From Nanosynbacter sp. (lineage in GTDB: Bacteria > Patescibacteriota > Saccharimonadia > Saccharimonadales > Saccharimonadaceae), in assembly GCA_029975625.1 (NCBI GenBank), contig JARKOR010000088.1, forward strand, positions 1 to 5,328: a stretch of 5,328 bases of DNA, read 5' to 3'. The notes beneath the pieces were generated by a model. The model had not been told where the DNA came from and searched no databases. It saw only the letters and a program-made list of their open reading frames with translations. Both the position numbers and the translations under genes were made by a program. Shown in pieces: positions 1 through 5,328 of this stretch (positions within the stretch are counted from its first letter, which is position 1; every line of letters begins with the position of its first letter).

Positions 1-1
1 T

Positions 2-61
2 CCGGAGCCTCAGACACCCAGCCTCGCGGCTGAGTGCGAGGCAAAGGAGGAAGAGAAATGA
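2..61 (+). CDS. Possible 3' end of an upstream gene, truncated by the window edge
   Basis: Frame 2 is open from the first full codon and reads PEPQTPSLAAECEAKEEEK before a TGA at 59-61. That TGA overlaps the ATG of the next gene (58-60) as ATGA, the classic four-base overlap of translationally coupled genes. The ribosome binding site of the next gene would lie inside this reading frame. The visible tail is Pro-rich, then charged and Glu/Lys-rich, with no domain signature. Only 19 codons are visible, so the frame could be open by chance, and frame 1 also closes nearby (TGA at 31-33). The overlap architecture is the only positive evidence, and function cannot be inferred. Confidence 0.35.
   Translation, partial: PEPQTPSLAAECEAKEEEK
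43..50 (+). promoter_or_regulatory. Ribosome binding site deciding the ATG at 58
   Basis: AAAGGAGG lies seven bases upstream of the ATG at 58. An in-frame GTG at 34 would put this Shine-Dalgarno sequence inside the coding region and has no good site of its own, so the ATG at 58 is preferred. The site directly follows two mutually exclusive small hairpins: CAGCC/GGCTG (19-23 with 28-32) and GCCTCGC/GCGAGGC (21-27 with 36-42). Confidence 0.75.
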
Positions 62-1287
62 GGACGAACAGAATTGTCGGAATCGTCGCGTTTTTCGTGG
101 CGTTCCTCGTAGTTCTCTCGGCAGTTTATATCGCCGTCCGAGAGCCATTCTCGACGGCAGTGAACGACTGCCGGGCGCTAGAGACGTATTCGCGAGAATT
201 CGTCTCAAACCAAGGTGACGAAAATTACCTAGACCAGCAGATTCGAGCCTGCAAGGGCGAGGATCTCGACGAGTCCGAGAAGCCCGGAGGTGGCGCGAGC
301 AGTTCACCAACACCGACTCCGTCGGCTGAGCCCACGGAAGAGACCCAGCCGCGCCAGTGGGAATACCTTGCGAACCGGCCGCCCGTCCAAAAGACGGCTA
401 TCAATTCGTTTGGCCCCAGCCAGGGGCTAACCGTCGATATGCCACTGGCGGACATGGACGTTGACCAGGCTATCGCAGAAATGCGATACCGCCTGAGTAT
501 CGACCCCATGCTCGCCGCAGCCACCAAAGCTGCGTTCGAGCGGACAGATTACGAAGGTTCGTCCTATGCCGAGGTCGACGCGAACACCAAGTTGTTCTCT
601 GAAGACTACGAGGCATGGGACACCGCCGTAGCTGAAATCAATCGCAAGATTGATGAAGCCGTGGCAGCTGGACAGGTCGGAATTGAACCGCTCAGCGGCA
701 ATTACGTCGCTAGCTACTCGATTCCCGGTGAAATTCCTGCAGTTCGCATCGATTACGATGTGCCGCGATGGGGACAAACCGCCATTCGAATTAGCGATGA
801 ACTGTTCCAGCTGGAATGCGGAATCCAGAATTACTGGGAGGGTTCACTCCCCATCCAGGGACCGCAGATCATGCCTGAACCATTCCCAGGTATGGACCGG
901 ACGCCGGAGGGTACACCAATCGTCGAGGTGCCTCCGGCTCAGCCGGAGAAGCCAGAGACGACGGTGCCACCAACGGCACCTCCGACGACACCGCCCACGG
1001 CTCCGCCGACGACGGTGCCTCCGAGCACTACTCCGCCGACGACAGTGCCTCCGACGGCACCTCCGACGACAACTCTTGAGCCTAAACCGTCCGAAGAGGA
1101 CAGTTACGCTCATGAGACCGGTGCTCCACAGGCCTCCACAACGGGACCGGCACGGGAGTCGGCCGAACCGGTCGACACCAATCCTGCGCCGACCGAAGAC
1201 CGTGATGTGCCGACCGAGGCGCCTGGGGCTAACAACCCCGACGCCGGAAGCGGTTGCGTCACGGCCCCAGGCGAGTCTAGTTGTTAA
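58..1287 (+). CDS. Membrane-anchored extracytoplasmic protein with Pro/Thr-rich stalk, family unknown
   Basis: I do not recognise this 409-residue protein. Residues 1-5 (MRTNR) are basic and residues 6-27 form one hydrophobic segment without a clear signal peptidase site. This suggests an N-in, C-out anchor with about 380 residues outside the membrane. Residues 28-78 are polar and carry Cys38 and Cys65. A Ser/Pro/Thr linker (about 79-98) follows. Residues 100-265 look globular, with a predicted helical stretch (about 136-205, including DQAIAEMRYRL and WDTAVAEINRKIDEAV) and a more beta-like part ending near Cys254. Residues 299-339 are a PPTT/PPTA/TTVPP stalk, followed by an acidic, Pro/Thr-rich tail that ends in Cys400 and the terminal residue Cys409. 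No LPXTG motif or second TM segment is visible. GC content is about 57 percent in sampled stretches, above the next gene. It may be coupled to a gene to the left by an ATGA overlap. A surface, pilus-associated or conjugation-associated role is possible but unsupported. Confidence 0.8.
   Translation: MRTNRIVGIVAFFVAFLVVLSAVYIAVREPFSTAVNDCRALETYSREFVSNQGDENYLDQQIRACKGEDLDESEKPGGGASSSPTPTPSAEPTEETQPRQWEYLANRPPVQKTAINSFGPSQGLTVDMPLADMDVDQAIAEMRYRLSIDPMLAAATKAAFERTDYEGSSYAEVDANTKLFSEDYEAWDTAVAEINRKIDEAVAAGQVGIEPLSGNYVASYSIPGEIPAVRIDYDVPRWGQTAIRISDELFQLECGIQNYWEGSLPIQGPQIMPEPFPGMDRTPEGTPIVEVPPAQPEKPETTVPPTAPPTTPPTAPPTTVPPSTTPPTTVPPTAPPTTTLEPKPSEEDSYAHETGAPQASTTGPARESAEPVDTNPAPTEDRDVPTEAPGANNPDAGSGCVTAPGESSC
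952..1074 (+). repeat. Pro/Thr codon repeat encoding a PPTT/PPTA stalk
   Basis: This stretch encodes residues 299-339 of the unknown membrane protein as permutations of TTVPP, TAPP and TTPP. Two 33-base copies encoding TTVPPTAPPTT (958-990 and 1039-1071) differ at only three positions by eye, which points to recent duplication or slippage. Such Pro/Thr runs usually form extended, often glycosylated, wall-spanning spacers. Glycosylation here is inference. Confidence 0.8.
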
Positions 1288-1319
1288 TTAGCTAGTCCGC
1301 CACCAACTCTCTAGTTCCA

Positions 1320-1382
1320 CTACCTCTGCCTGCGGCAGACCCTCAATGTTCACATCCAGTGAGCGAGGGTCTGCCCAGGTAG
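1320..1382. other. Long nested inverted repeat (structured RNA or terminator-like)
   Basis: A perfect 11-bp inverted repeat pairs GGCAGACCCTC (1334-1344) with GAGGGTCTGCC (1365-1375). Inside its 20-base loop, TCAC (1350-1353) pairs with GTGA (1359-1362). Outside it, CTACCT (1320-1325) pairs with AGGTAG (1377-1382). A competing local hairpin, CTGCC-TGC-GGCAG (1326-1338), would use the 5' arm of the main stem, so two states are possible. It lies 33-95 bases after the preceding stop codon, so it may end that transcript. The following sequence has only a short TTTT (1390-1393), eight bases beyond the outer stem, so it is not a textbook intrinsic terminator. It could be a 3' UTR stabiliser, a protein-binding site or a small structured RNA. 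Confidence 0.6.
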
Positions 1383-1410
1383 ATTCAACTTTTATGTGAA
1401 ATAACACGAT

Positions 1411-1440
1411 TTGACACTGCAAAACATACGGCTACACAAT
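1411..1440 (+). promoter_or_regulatory. Probable sigma70-type promoter of the LPXTG surface protein gene
   Basis: A perfect TTGACA (1411-1416) is followed after 18 bases by CACAAT (1435-1440), which matches four of six TATAAT positions. TACACA (1433-1438, spacer 16) is a weaker alternative. An AT-rich stretch follows (TTATATATTAATTATC), giving a leader of roughly 25-30 bases before the start codon. The -35 is convincing and the -10 is only fair. Confidence 0.5.
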
Positions 1441-1460
1441 TTATATATTAATTATCAATC

Positions 1461-1469
1461 AGGAGGAGG
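1461..1469 (+). promoter_or_regulatory. Strong ribosome binding site selecting the ATG at 1476
   Basis: AGGAGGAGG is a duplicated Shine-Dalgarno core. It directly abuts an in-frame ATG at 1470, leaving no spacer, but lies six to nine bases from the in-frame ATG at 1476. The second ATG is therefore preferred, giving the N-terminus MNIFTSLK. The choice changes the protein by two residues only. Confidence 0.75.
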
Positions 1470-1475
1470 ATGTTT

Positions 1476-2918
1476 ATGAACATTTTTACATCACTAAAAT
1501 CTCACCCGTACGTCACGAGCACCATCGCAGCTGTCTTAGCAGTTGTCGGTATTGCGGGCGGGGTGTTAGCATGGGGCCCAAGCCGCCCGACGTTTACTAT
1601 CGAAGAGCCCGCCGACTATATTACCTTTAATTCAATCACCAACAACCCAGCCTATGGCGATGAGCAAAACTTCTTTCGCGTTAAGCCCGCCGACGCTGAT
1701 AATAGCGCCTATAGCGACACGGTTGCGCTAGAACCAGGCAAGGAATACCAAGGGTATGTATATTACCATAATAACGCGGCCGCCAATCTAGGCCTTGTTG
1801 CGACAGATACTACAATGCGCATTGAGCTACCGGCAGTTGTTGATGGAAGCGCCACGACAAACGCATTCATTAATTCACCGGACGCACAACCTGTTGAAGT
1901 GTTCGATGACGCAACATTAACGTCCAGTAGCGCACTGGCGATTCGTATGGTTCCAGGATCGGCAACGATTCACAGCCGCGGCGCCGTTAACGGCCAAACA
2001 CTTGATGACTCGCTCATTACCGATGGCGTAAATCTTGGTTATAGTAAACTGGACGGCGATATCCCAGGCTGTAGCGAATACGCAGGCTACGTTACGTTTC
2101 GTTTTGTCGCTGACCAGCCAAACTTTACCGTCGAGAAGCAAGTAAGCAAACACGGCGAGAATACGTGGTCTGAATCATACACCGCGCAACCTGGCGAGAC
2201 GGTTGACTTCTTGTTAAAATACAAGAACACTGGCACAACCCTTCAAAAAGATGTCGTTGTTAAAGATACGCTACCAACGGGCATGAGCTATGTTGCAGGA
2301 TCGAGCACCCTTGGTAACCCAACCAACCCACAAGGCGTAAAGACGAGCGACGAGGTCATCACAACCACCGGACTGAACATTGGCTCGTATAACCCTGGTC
2401 AGAACGCATGGATTATCTTTAGCGCAAAAGTCGACGGCAAGGATGCTTTTGAGTGTGGTACTAATACCCTGACGAATAAGCAAACGGTTGAAACGGACAA
2501 CGGTTCCAAGTCCGACACTGCCGATGTGATTATCAAGAAAAAGTGCGACGAAAAACCCGAGAAAATCGAGGTCTGCGACTTAACGACAAATAAGGTCATC
2601 ACGATCAAGAAAGACGAGTTTGACGAAAAGAAGCATTCAACTGACCTATCGAAGTGCCAGAAGACACCTGAAAATGTCAAAGTCTGTGACACAACCAACA
2701 ATTCTATCGTAACAATTGACCGCTCTACGTATGAAAACAATAAAGATCGTTACACCGACGACTTAAGTAAATGCGATACAACGCCTACGCCGGAACAGCC
2801 AACTACACCAAGTGAATTGCCAAAAACTGGTGCAAGCGACACGTTCATGAGCCTACTAGGACTAGGTGGACTGACCTACGCAGCCGTTATGTACGTGACA
2901 AGTCGACGCAGCATATAG
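1476..2918 (+). CDS. LPXTG-anchored surface protein with DUF11 domain and tandem Cys repeats
   Basis: This is a 480-residue secreted, probably wall-anchored protein. Residues 1-32 form a signal peptide: Lys8, a hydrophobic core at about 16-32, and a plausible cleavage after GGVLA (Ala32). Residues 33-213 are a beta-rich N-terminal region with the motif FNSITNNPAYGDEQNFFRV and later YQGYVYYHNN. I recall similar motifs in Saccharibacteria surface proteins. Residues 215-319 are a DUF11 (conserved repeat) domain, shown by FTVEKQV, PGETVDFLLKYKNTG, VVVKDTLPTGMSYVAGS and a closing IIFSAKV. Cys199, Cys327 and Cys357 precede two tandem modules, Cys367-Cys394 and Cys404-Cys433, each of the form VCD-TTN-(I/V)TI-DLSKC. 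A TPTPEQPTTPSE linker leads to LPKTG (448-452), a hydrophobic segment and SRRSI, the order expected of a sortase substrate. No sortase gene is in the window. The gene has its own promoter and is closed by a strong terminator. A role in adhesion or envelope structure is inference; the ligand is unknown. Confidence 0.9.
   Translation: MNIFTSLKSHPYVTSTIAAVLAVVGIAGGVLAWGPSRPTFTIEEPADYITFNSITNNPAYGDEQNFFRVKPADADNSAYSDTVALEPGKEYQGYVYYHNNAAANLGLVATDTTMRIELPAVVDGSATTNAFINSPDAQPVEVFDDATLTSSSALAIRMVPGSATIHSRGAVNGQTLDDSLITDGVNLGYSKLDGDIPGCSEYAGYVTFRFVADQPNFTVEKQVSKHGENTWSESYTAQPGETVDFLLKYKNTGTTLQKDVVVKDTLPTGMSYVAGSSTLGNPTNPQGVKTSDEVITTTGLNIGSYNPGQNAWIIFSAKVDGKDAFECGTNTLTNKQTVETDNGSKSDTADVIIKKKCDEKPEKIEVCDLTTNKVITIKKDEFDEKKHSTDLSKCQKTPENVKVCDTTNNSIVTIDRSTYENNKDRYTDDLSKCDTTPTPEQPTTPSELPKTGASDTFMSLLGLGGLTYAAVMYVTSRRSI
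2565..2774 (+). repeat. Two diverged tandem Cys-bounded repeats in the surface protein
   Basis: Residues 364-394 and 401-433 are two copies of a module that opens with KIEVCD or NVKVCD, continues with TTN and an (I/V)(V/I)TI strand, has a charged middle, and closes with (T)DLSKC. Cysteine spacing is 27 and 29 residues. The copies are clearly homologous but diverged at DNA level, so the duplication is old. One internal disulfide per module, made outside the cell, is the simple reading and would make a rigid beads-on-a-string spacer before the sorting signal. Confidence 0.75.
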
Positions 2919-2938
2919 TTTTTATAAACGTGCTGAAC

Positions 2939-2982
2939 ACCACATAAAAACACCCCGATTATCCGGGGTGTTTTTATGTGGT
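2939..2982. terminator. Bidirectional intrinsic terminator between convergent genes
   Basis: A perfect 19-bp inverted repeat (2939-2957 with 2964-2982) surrounds a six-base loop, ATTATC. The core is a GC-rich stem, ACACCCCG/CGGGGTGT. On each strand it is followed by a run of five T (2971-2975 on plus, 2946-2950 read on minus) that also pairs with the A run on the other side. It lies 20 bases after the surface-protein stop codon and 7 bases from the infB stop codon, so one element can end both transcripts. Confidence 0.93.
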
Positions 2983-2988
2983 TCTTAT

Positions 2989-4755
2989 TTATAGTGTCTT
3001 CTTCACTAATTCTCTCGTAAAGAATTCAAGGTGATCACCTTCTTCGAGGTTGAGTTTCTTTGTCGTCTTGAGGTTGAGACCACACATTTCTCCCTCAAAG
3101 ACGTCCTTGGCAGCCTGCTGCTGACGCTGCACACTCGTAACTTCTACCTCAGCAATCTGCTCGCCTTTTCGTTTGACGCGAGCTAGAACGTCGGCTGTCG
3201 CCTTACCGCTCAGTACTTTACCACCGGCAATAACCTCGTCGCGAAGTGTCCTAAATACTCCCTTGATTTCCAGTTCGCCAATTTCCGTTTCAACAACTTC
3301 GGGAGCAAGTAGATTCTCCATAGATTGTTTCGCGTCATCAAGAAGTTCGTAGATAATATTGAATAGCCGGACTTCTACGCGCTCGCGGGTTGCAAGACGT
3401 TTGACCGATGGCGGTAAGTCGACATTAAACCCATAAATAACGGTGTTTTTACCCGTTGCAAGATGAATGTCTTTTTCGGTAATACTACCAACACCAGTAC
3501 CAATAACATGGAGAGTCACCTCCCCGCCCGTCTCGATGAGCTTCAGGCTATCAACGACAGAAGTGAGCGAACCTTGAACGTCAGCCTTAACAACAACGTT
3601 GAAATCCTCGGAATCATACTGCTGATTCATTAACTTCAAGATGTCCGCGCCCGTCACATTCGTGGTCGCCGCCAATTTCTCCTGCTCTATACGGTTTGCC
3701 GTGGCAATGGTGCGCGCTTCTTTTTCGTTCTTTGCTATACGAAAGACGTCACCAAATTGTGGCAGCTCTTTGAAACCAGTCACATTAACTGGGGTTGAAG
3801 GACCAGCGTCCTTTAATGTGTCACCACGGAAGTTCTGCATTGTCCTAATGTGCCCGTAGGCTTGACCGGCGACCAAATAATGTCCCGGTTTCAGGTGTCC
3901 ATTCTCAACGAGAAGCCCGACAACTGCGCCCCGGCCCTTCTCCATATGCGCCTCAATCACCAAACCCTCGGCAGGAACGTCCTCGTCAGCGCGAAGGTCT
4001 TCCATGTCCGCCACCAATAGCACCATATCAAGAAGTTTATCGATATTCTGCCCCGTTTTGGCACTCACCTCAACCATCACCGTATCGCCGTTCCACTCTT
4101 CGGGGTTAAGACCATGCTCGCTTGCAAGCTGCGCCTTCACCATATCAGGATTAGCCGCTTCTTTGTCGATTTTATTGATAGCAACGACAATTTTTGCATG
4201 CGCCGTCCGGGCAAAGCGAATCGCTTCAACCGTCTGCGGTTTCACGCCGTCGTCTGCGGCCACGACAATAATCACTACATCCGTCAGGGTAGCGCCGTGT
4301 TGACGCAGTGCCGCGAAGGCTTCGTGACCCGGCGTATCGAGCAGCGTCATCATACGTCCGTTACGTTCAGTCTGATACGCACTGATATGCTGAGTAATTC
4401 CACCCGCTTCGTCGTCCACGGTTTTTTGCCCGAGAATCGCGTCGAGCAAACTGGTTTTACCATGGTCGACATGACCCATAACCGCCACGATTGGCGGGCG
4501 CGATACCGCATGATCGGATAGTTTGTGCATTTTGCGTTCATGCGCCACCGCCGCCTTTTTCTCAAGACGAACGTCAAGCCCCAGTTCTTCGACGATAATC
4601 GAGGCTGTCTCGAAATCAAGCCGCTGGTTAATTGTAGCGGCAATGCCATTTTTAAATAATTCGCCAATAAGCGTCGTGACCGAAAGCCCCAACGTATCAG
4701 CTAGCTCGCCGACCGTGACCGAATCTGTAATAGCAACGATTTTTTCTTGTCTCAT
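2989..4755 (-). CDS. infB: Translation initiation factor IF-2
   Basis: IF-2 is the GTPase that delivers fMet-tRNA to the 30S subunit and promotes 50S joining. All parts are visible in 588 residues. Residues 1-65 resemble an IF2_N helical domain (VGELADTLGLSVTTLIGELFKNG). The G domain has G1 GHVDHGKT (94-101), G2 GGITQHI (118-124), G3 DTPGH (140-144, with His144 of the catalytic switch), G4 NKID (194-197) and G5 SAK (231-233). A beta-barrel domain II covers about 264-345, domain III about 385-480 (VVVKADVQGSLTSV, YGFNVDLP), and the C-terminal tRNA-binding barrel about 490-585 (GVFRTLRDEVIAGGKV, GEMCGLNL with Cys558). E. coli IF-2 alpha is 890 residues; here the long variable N-terminal linker is nearly absent, as in other reduced bacteria. 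The ATG at 4755 is supported by AAAAGGAG seven bases upstream. It follows the S1-repeat gene by 65 bases on the same strand and is probably cotranscribed with it. No nusA or rbfA is adjacent, unlike the common nusA-infB-rbfA order. Confidence 0.97.
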   Translation of the reverse strand: MRQEKIVAITDSVTVGELADTLGLSVTTLIGELFKNGIAATINQRLDFETASIIVEELGLDVRLEKKAAVAHERKMHKLSDHAVSRPPIVAVMGHVDHGKTSLLDAILGQKTVDDEAGGITQHISAYQTERNGRMMTLLDTPGHEAFAALRQHGATLTDVVIIVVAADDGVKPQTVEAIRFARTAHAKIVVAINKIDKEAANPDMVKAQLASEHGLNPEEWNGDTVMVEVSAKTGQNIDKLLDMVLLVADMEDLRADEDVPAEGLVIEAHMEKGRGAVVGLLVENGHLKPGHYLVAGQAYGHIRTMQNFRGDTLKDAGPSTPVNVTGFKELPQFGDVFRIAKNEKEARTIATANRIEQEKLAATTNVTGADILKLMNQQYDSEDFNVVVKADVQGSLTSVVDSLKLIETGGEVTLHVIGTGVGSITEKDIHLATGKNTVIYGFNVDLPPSVKRLATRERVEVRLFNIIYELLDDAKQSMENLLAPEVVETEIGELEIKGVFRTLRDEVIAGGKVLSGKATADVLARVKRKGEQIAEVEVTSVQRQQQAAKDVFEGEMCGLNLKTTKKLNLEEGDHLEFFTRELVKKTL

Positions 4756-4762
4756 CAGACTT

Positions 4763-4770
4763 CTCCTTTT
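4763..4770 (-). promoter_or_regulatory. Ribosome binding site of infB
   Basis: On the minus strand AAAAGGAG precedes the ATG (4755-4753) with a seven-base spacer. It confirms the start and shows that infB is initiated independently of the S1-repeat gene, which ends 65 bases upstream. No convincing promoter or terminator was seen in the 65-base gap. Confidence 0.75.
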
Positions 4771-4820
4771 CTCGTCGCCTGCAGGTGGCAGTATCGGCGA
4801 ACTACTTATCTTCTTATAGG

Positions 4821-5328
4821 CTACTTCTTTTTCTTGCCGGCAAGGCTCAGTGAAATTTTACGGTTATCTTTATCAATTTCCAAAATCACAAACTCTTTGC
4901 GCTCATTCAGGGTAAAGATTTTTTCAGGATCGGTACCATCACCACCAAGTTCGCTTACATGTACCAGCGCTTCAACACTCGGACTCAATTGCACGAAAGC
5001 TCCGAACGGCGTAATACGCGTCACAGTTCCCTCAACGGTATCGCCAAGCTTGAACTGTTCAACCTCGTCCAACCATGGGTCCTTCGTCAATTGCTTCATA
5101 CTAAGGCTCAGACGCTCTTTATCGATTGCAATAATCTTCGCTTCGACCGTCTGTCCAACCTTAACGTAGTCGCTTGGGTTGCTGACGCGCTCCCATGAAA
5201 TCTCTGAGATGTGAATTAACCCTTCAATTCCGTCGACATTCACGAATACGCCAAAATCTACGACGCCCGTAACGATACCTTTGACCGTATCGCCAATTGC
5301 CAGCTCTTTAAAGCGAGCCGCGAGACCA
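4821..5328 (-). CDS. rpsA: 30S ribosomal protein S1-like protein, C-terminal part (5' end outside window)
   Basis: The frame is open to the window edge, so the true start lies beyond 5328; a GTG at 5243 is inside the first visible domain and is not the start. The 168 visible residues (first full codon at 5327) hold two S1 RNA-binding OB folds. The first is at about 9-80 (IGDTVKGIVTGVVDFGVFV, EGLIHISEISW, RLSLSMKQL). The second is at about 93-163 (KLGDTVEGTV, FGAFVQL, EALVHVSEL, RKISLSLA). The linker TKDPWLDEVEQF is typical of the joints between S1 repeats, and the preceding GLAARFKEL suggests another repeat upstream. The protein ends in a basic GKKKK. S1 binds mRNA and helps load it on the 30S subunit, which fits cotranscription with the IF-2 gene downstream. 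Without the N-terminus another multi-S1 protein cannot be fully excluded. Confidence 0.88.
   Translation of the reverse strand, partial: GLAARFKELAIGDTVKGIVTGVVDFGVFVNVDGIEGLIHISEISWERVSNPSDYVKVGQTVEAKIIAIDKERLSLSMKQLTKDPWLDEVEQFKLGDTVEGTVTRITPFGAFVQLSPSVEALVHVSELGGDGTDPEKIFTLNERKEFVILEIDKDNRKISLSLAGKKKK

Noticed and set aside
34..57. In-frame GTG at 34 as start of the first gene
   Set aside because: It would translate through the AAAGGAGG ribosome binding site, which is ideally placed for the ATG at 58.
952..1074. Short regular repeats as a possible CRISPR array
   Set aside because: The repeats are in-frame Pro/Thr codons without unique spacers of constant length.
844..1113. Minus-strand Arg-rich open frame
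   Set aside because: It is the antisense shadow of the same repeat region, with low complexity and no domain.
650..1291. Long plus-strand open frame with Arg-rich product
   Set aside because: It is a shifted-frame shadow of the Pro/Thr stalk gene; the Arg runs come from reading CCG/ACG-type repeats out of frame, and it has no ribosome binding site of its own.
1470..1475. ATG at 1470 as start of the surface protein
   Set aside because: It directly abuts the AGGAGGAGG sequence with no spacer; the ATG at 1476 has normal spacing.
4114..4521. Plus-strand open frame antisense to infB
   Set aside because: It lies wholly inside the strongly conserved IF-2 G domain and its product has no recognisable features.
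4756..4820. CCTGCAGG palindrome (4778-4785) between the S1-repeat gene and infB as a regulatory site
   Set aside because: An eight-base palindrome is expected by chance, and no longer stem, T run or promoter hexamers support a function.
5241..5243. GTG at 5243 as the start of the S1-repeat protein
   Set aside because: The frame continues upstream to the window edge with good S1 sequence (IGDTVKGIVTGVVDFGVFV), so the gene is simply truncated by the window.

Overview
The window most likely comes from a member of the Candidate Phyla Radiation, probably Candidatus Saccharibacteria (TM7). This is an inference from recalled family traits, because no search could be run. It rests on three things. 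There is a compact IF-2 of 588 residues with a very short N-terminal extension. It lies directly downstream of an S1-repeat protein ending in GKKKK. Next to it is a secreted DUF11 protein with an LPKTG tail and an N-terminal motif (ITNNPAYGDEQNF) typical, as I remember them, of surface proteins from this group. The standard genetic code fits: stops are TAA and TAG, plus one TGA in a possible upstream gene fragment.

Layout, left to right. Bases 2-61 may hold the last codons of a truncated upstream gene, overlapping the next start by ATGA. Bases 58-1287 (+) encode a 409-residue membrane-anchored extracytoplasmic protein with a Pro/Thr stalk; I do not recognise its family, and its DNA is visibly more GC-rich than the rest. 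Bases 1288-1475 are intergenic. They hold a long nested inverted repeat (1320-1382), then a promoter-like TTGACA element and a strong ribosome binding site. Bases 1476-2918 (+) encode a 480-residue LPXTG surface protein with a signal peptide, an N-terminal beta-rich region, one DUF11 domain, two tandem Cys-bounded repeats, and an LPKTG/TM/RR sorting signal. Bases 2939-2982 form a near-ideal bidirectional terminator between convergent genes. Bases 2989-4755 (-) are infB. Bases 4821 to the window edge (-) are the 3' end of an S1-repeat protein, probably rpsA.

Functionally there are two blocks. The minus strand is a translation operon, with S1 followed by IF-2, both acting on 30S initiation. The plus strand carries two cell-surface genes, probably in separate transcription units. 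One is an unknown wall-spanning protein that could belong to a horizontally acquired or fast-evolving accessory cluster extending left of the window. The other is a wall-anchored surface protein that could take part in contact with a host cell or the environment. No rRNA, tRNA, CRISPR array, transposase or replication origin was seen.
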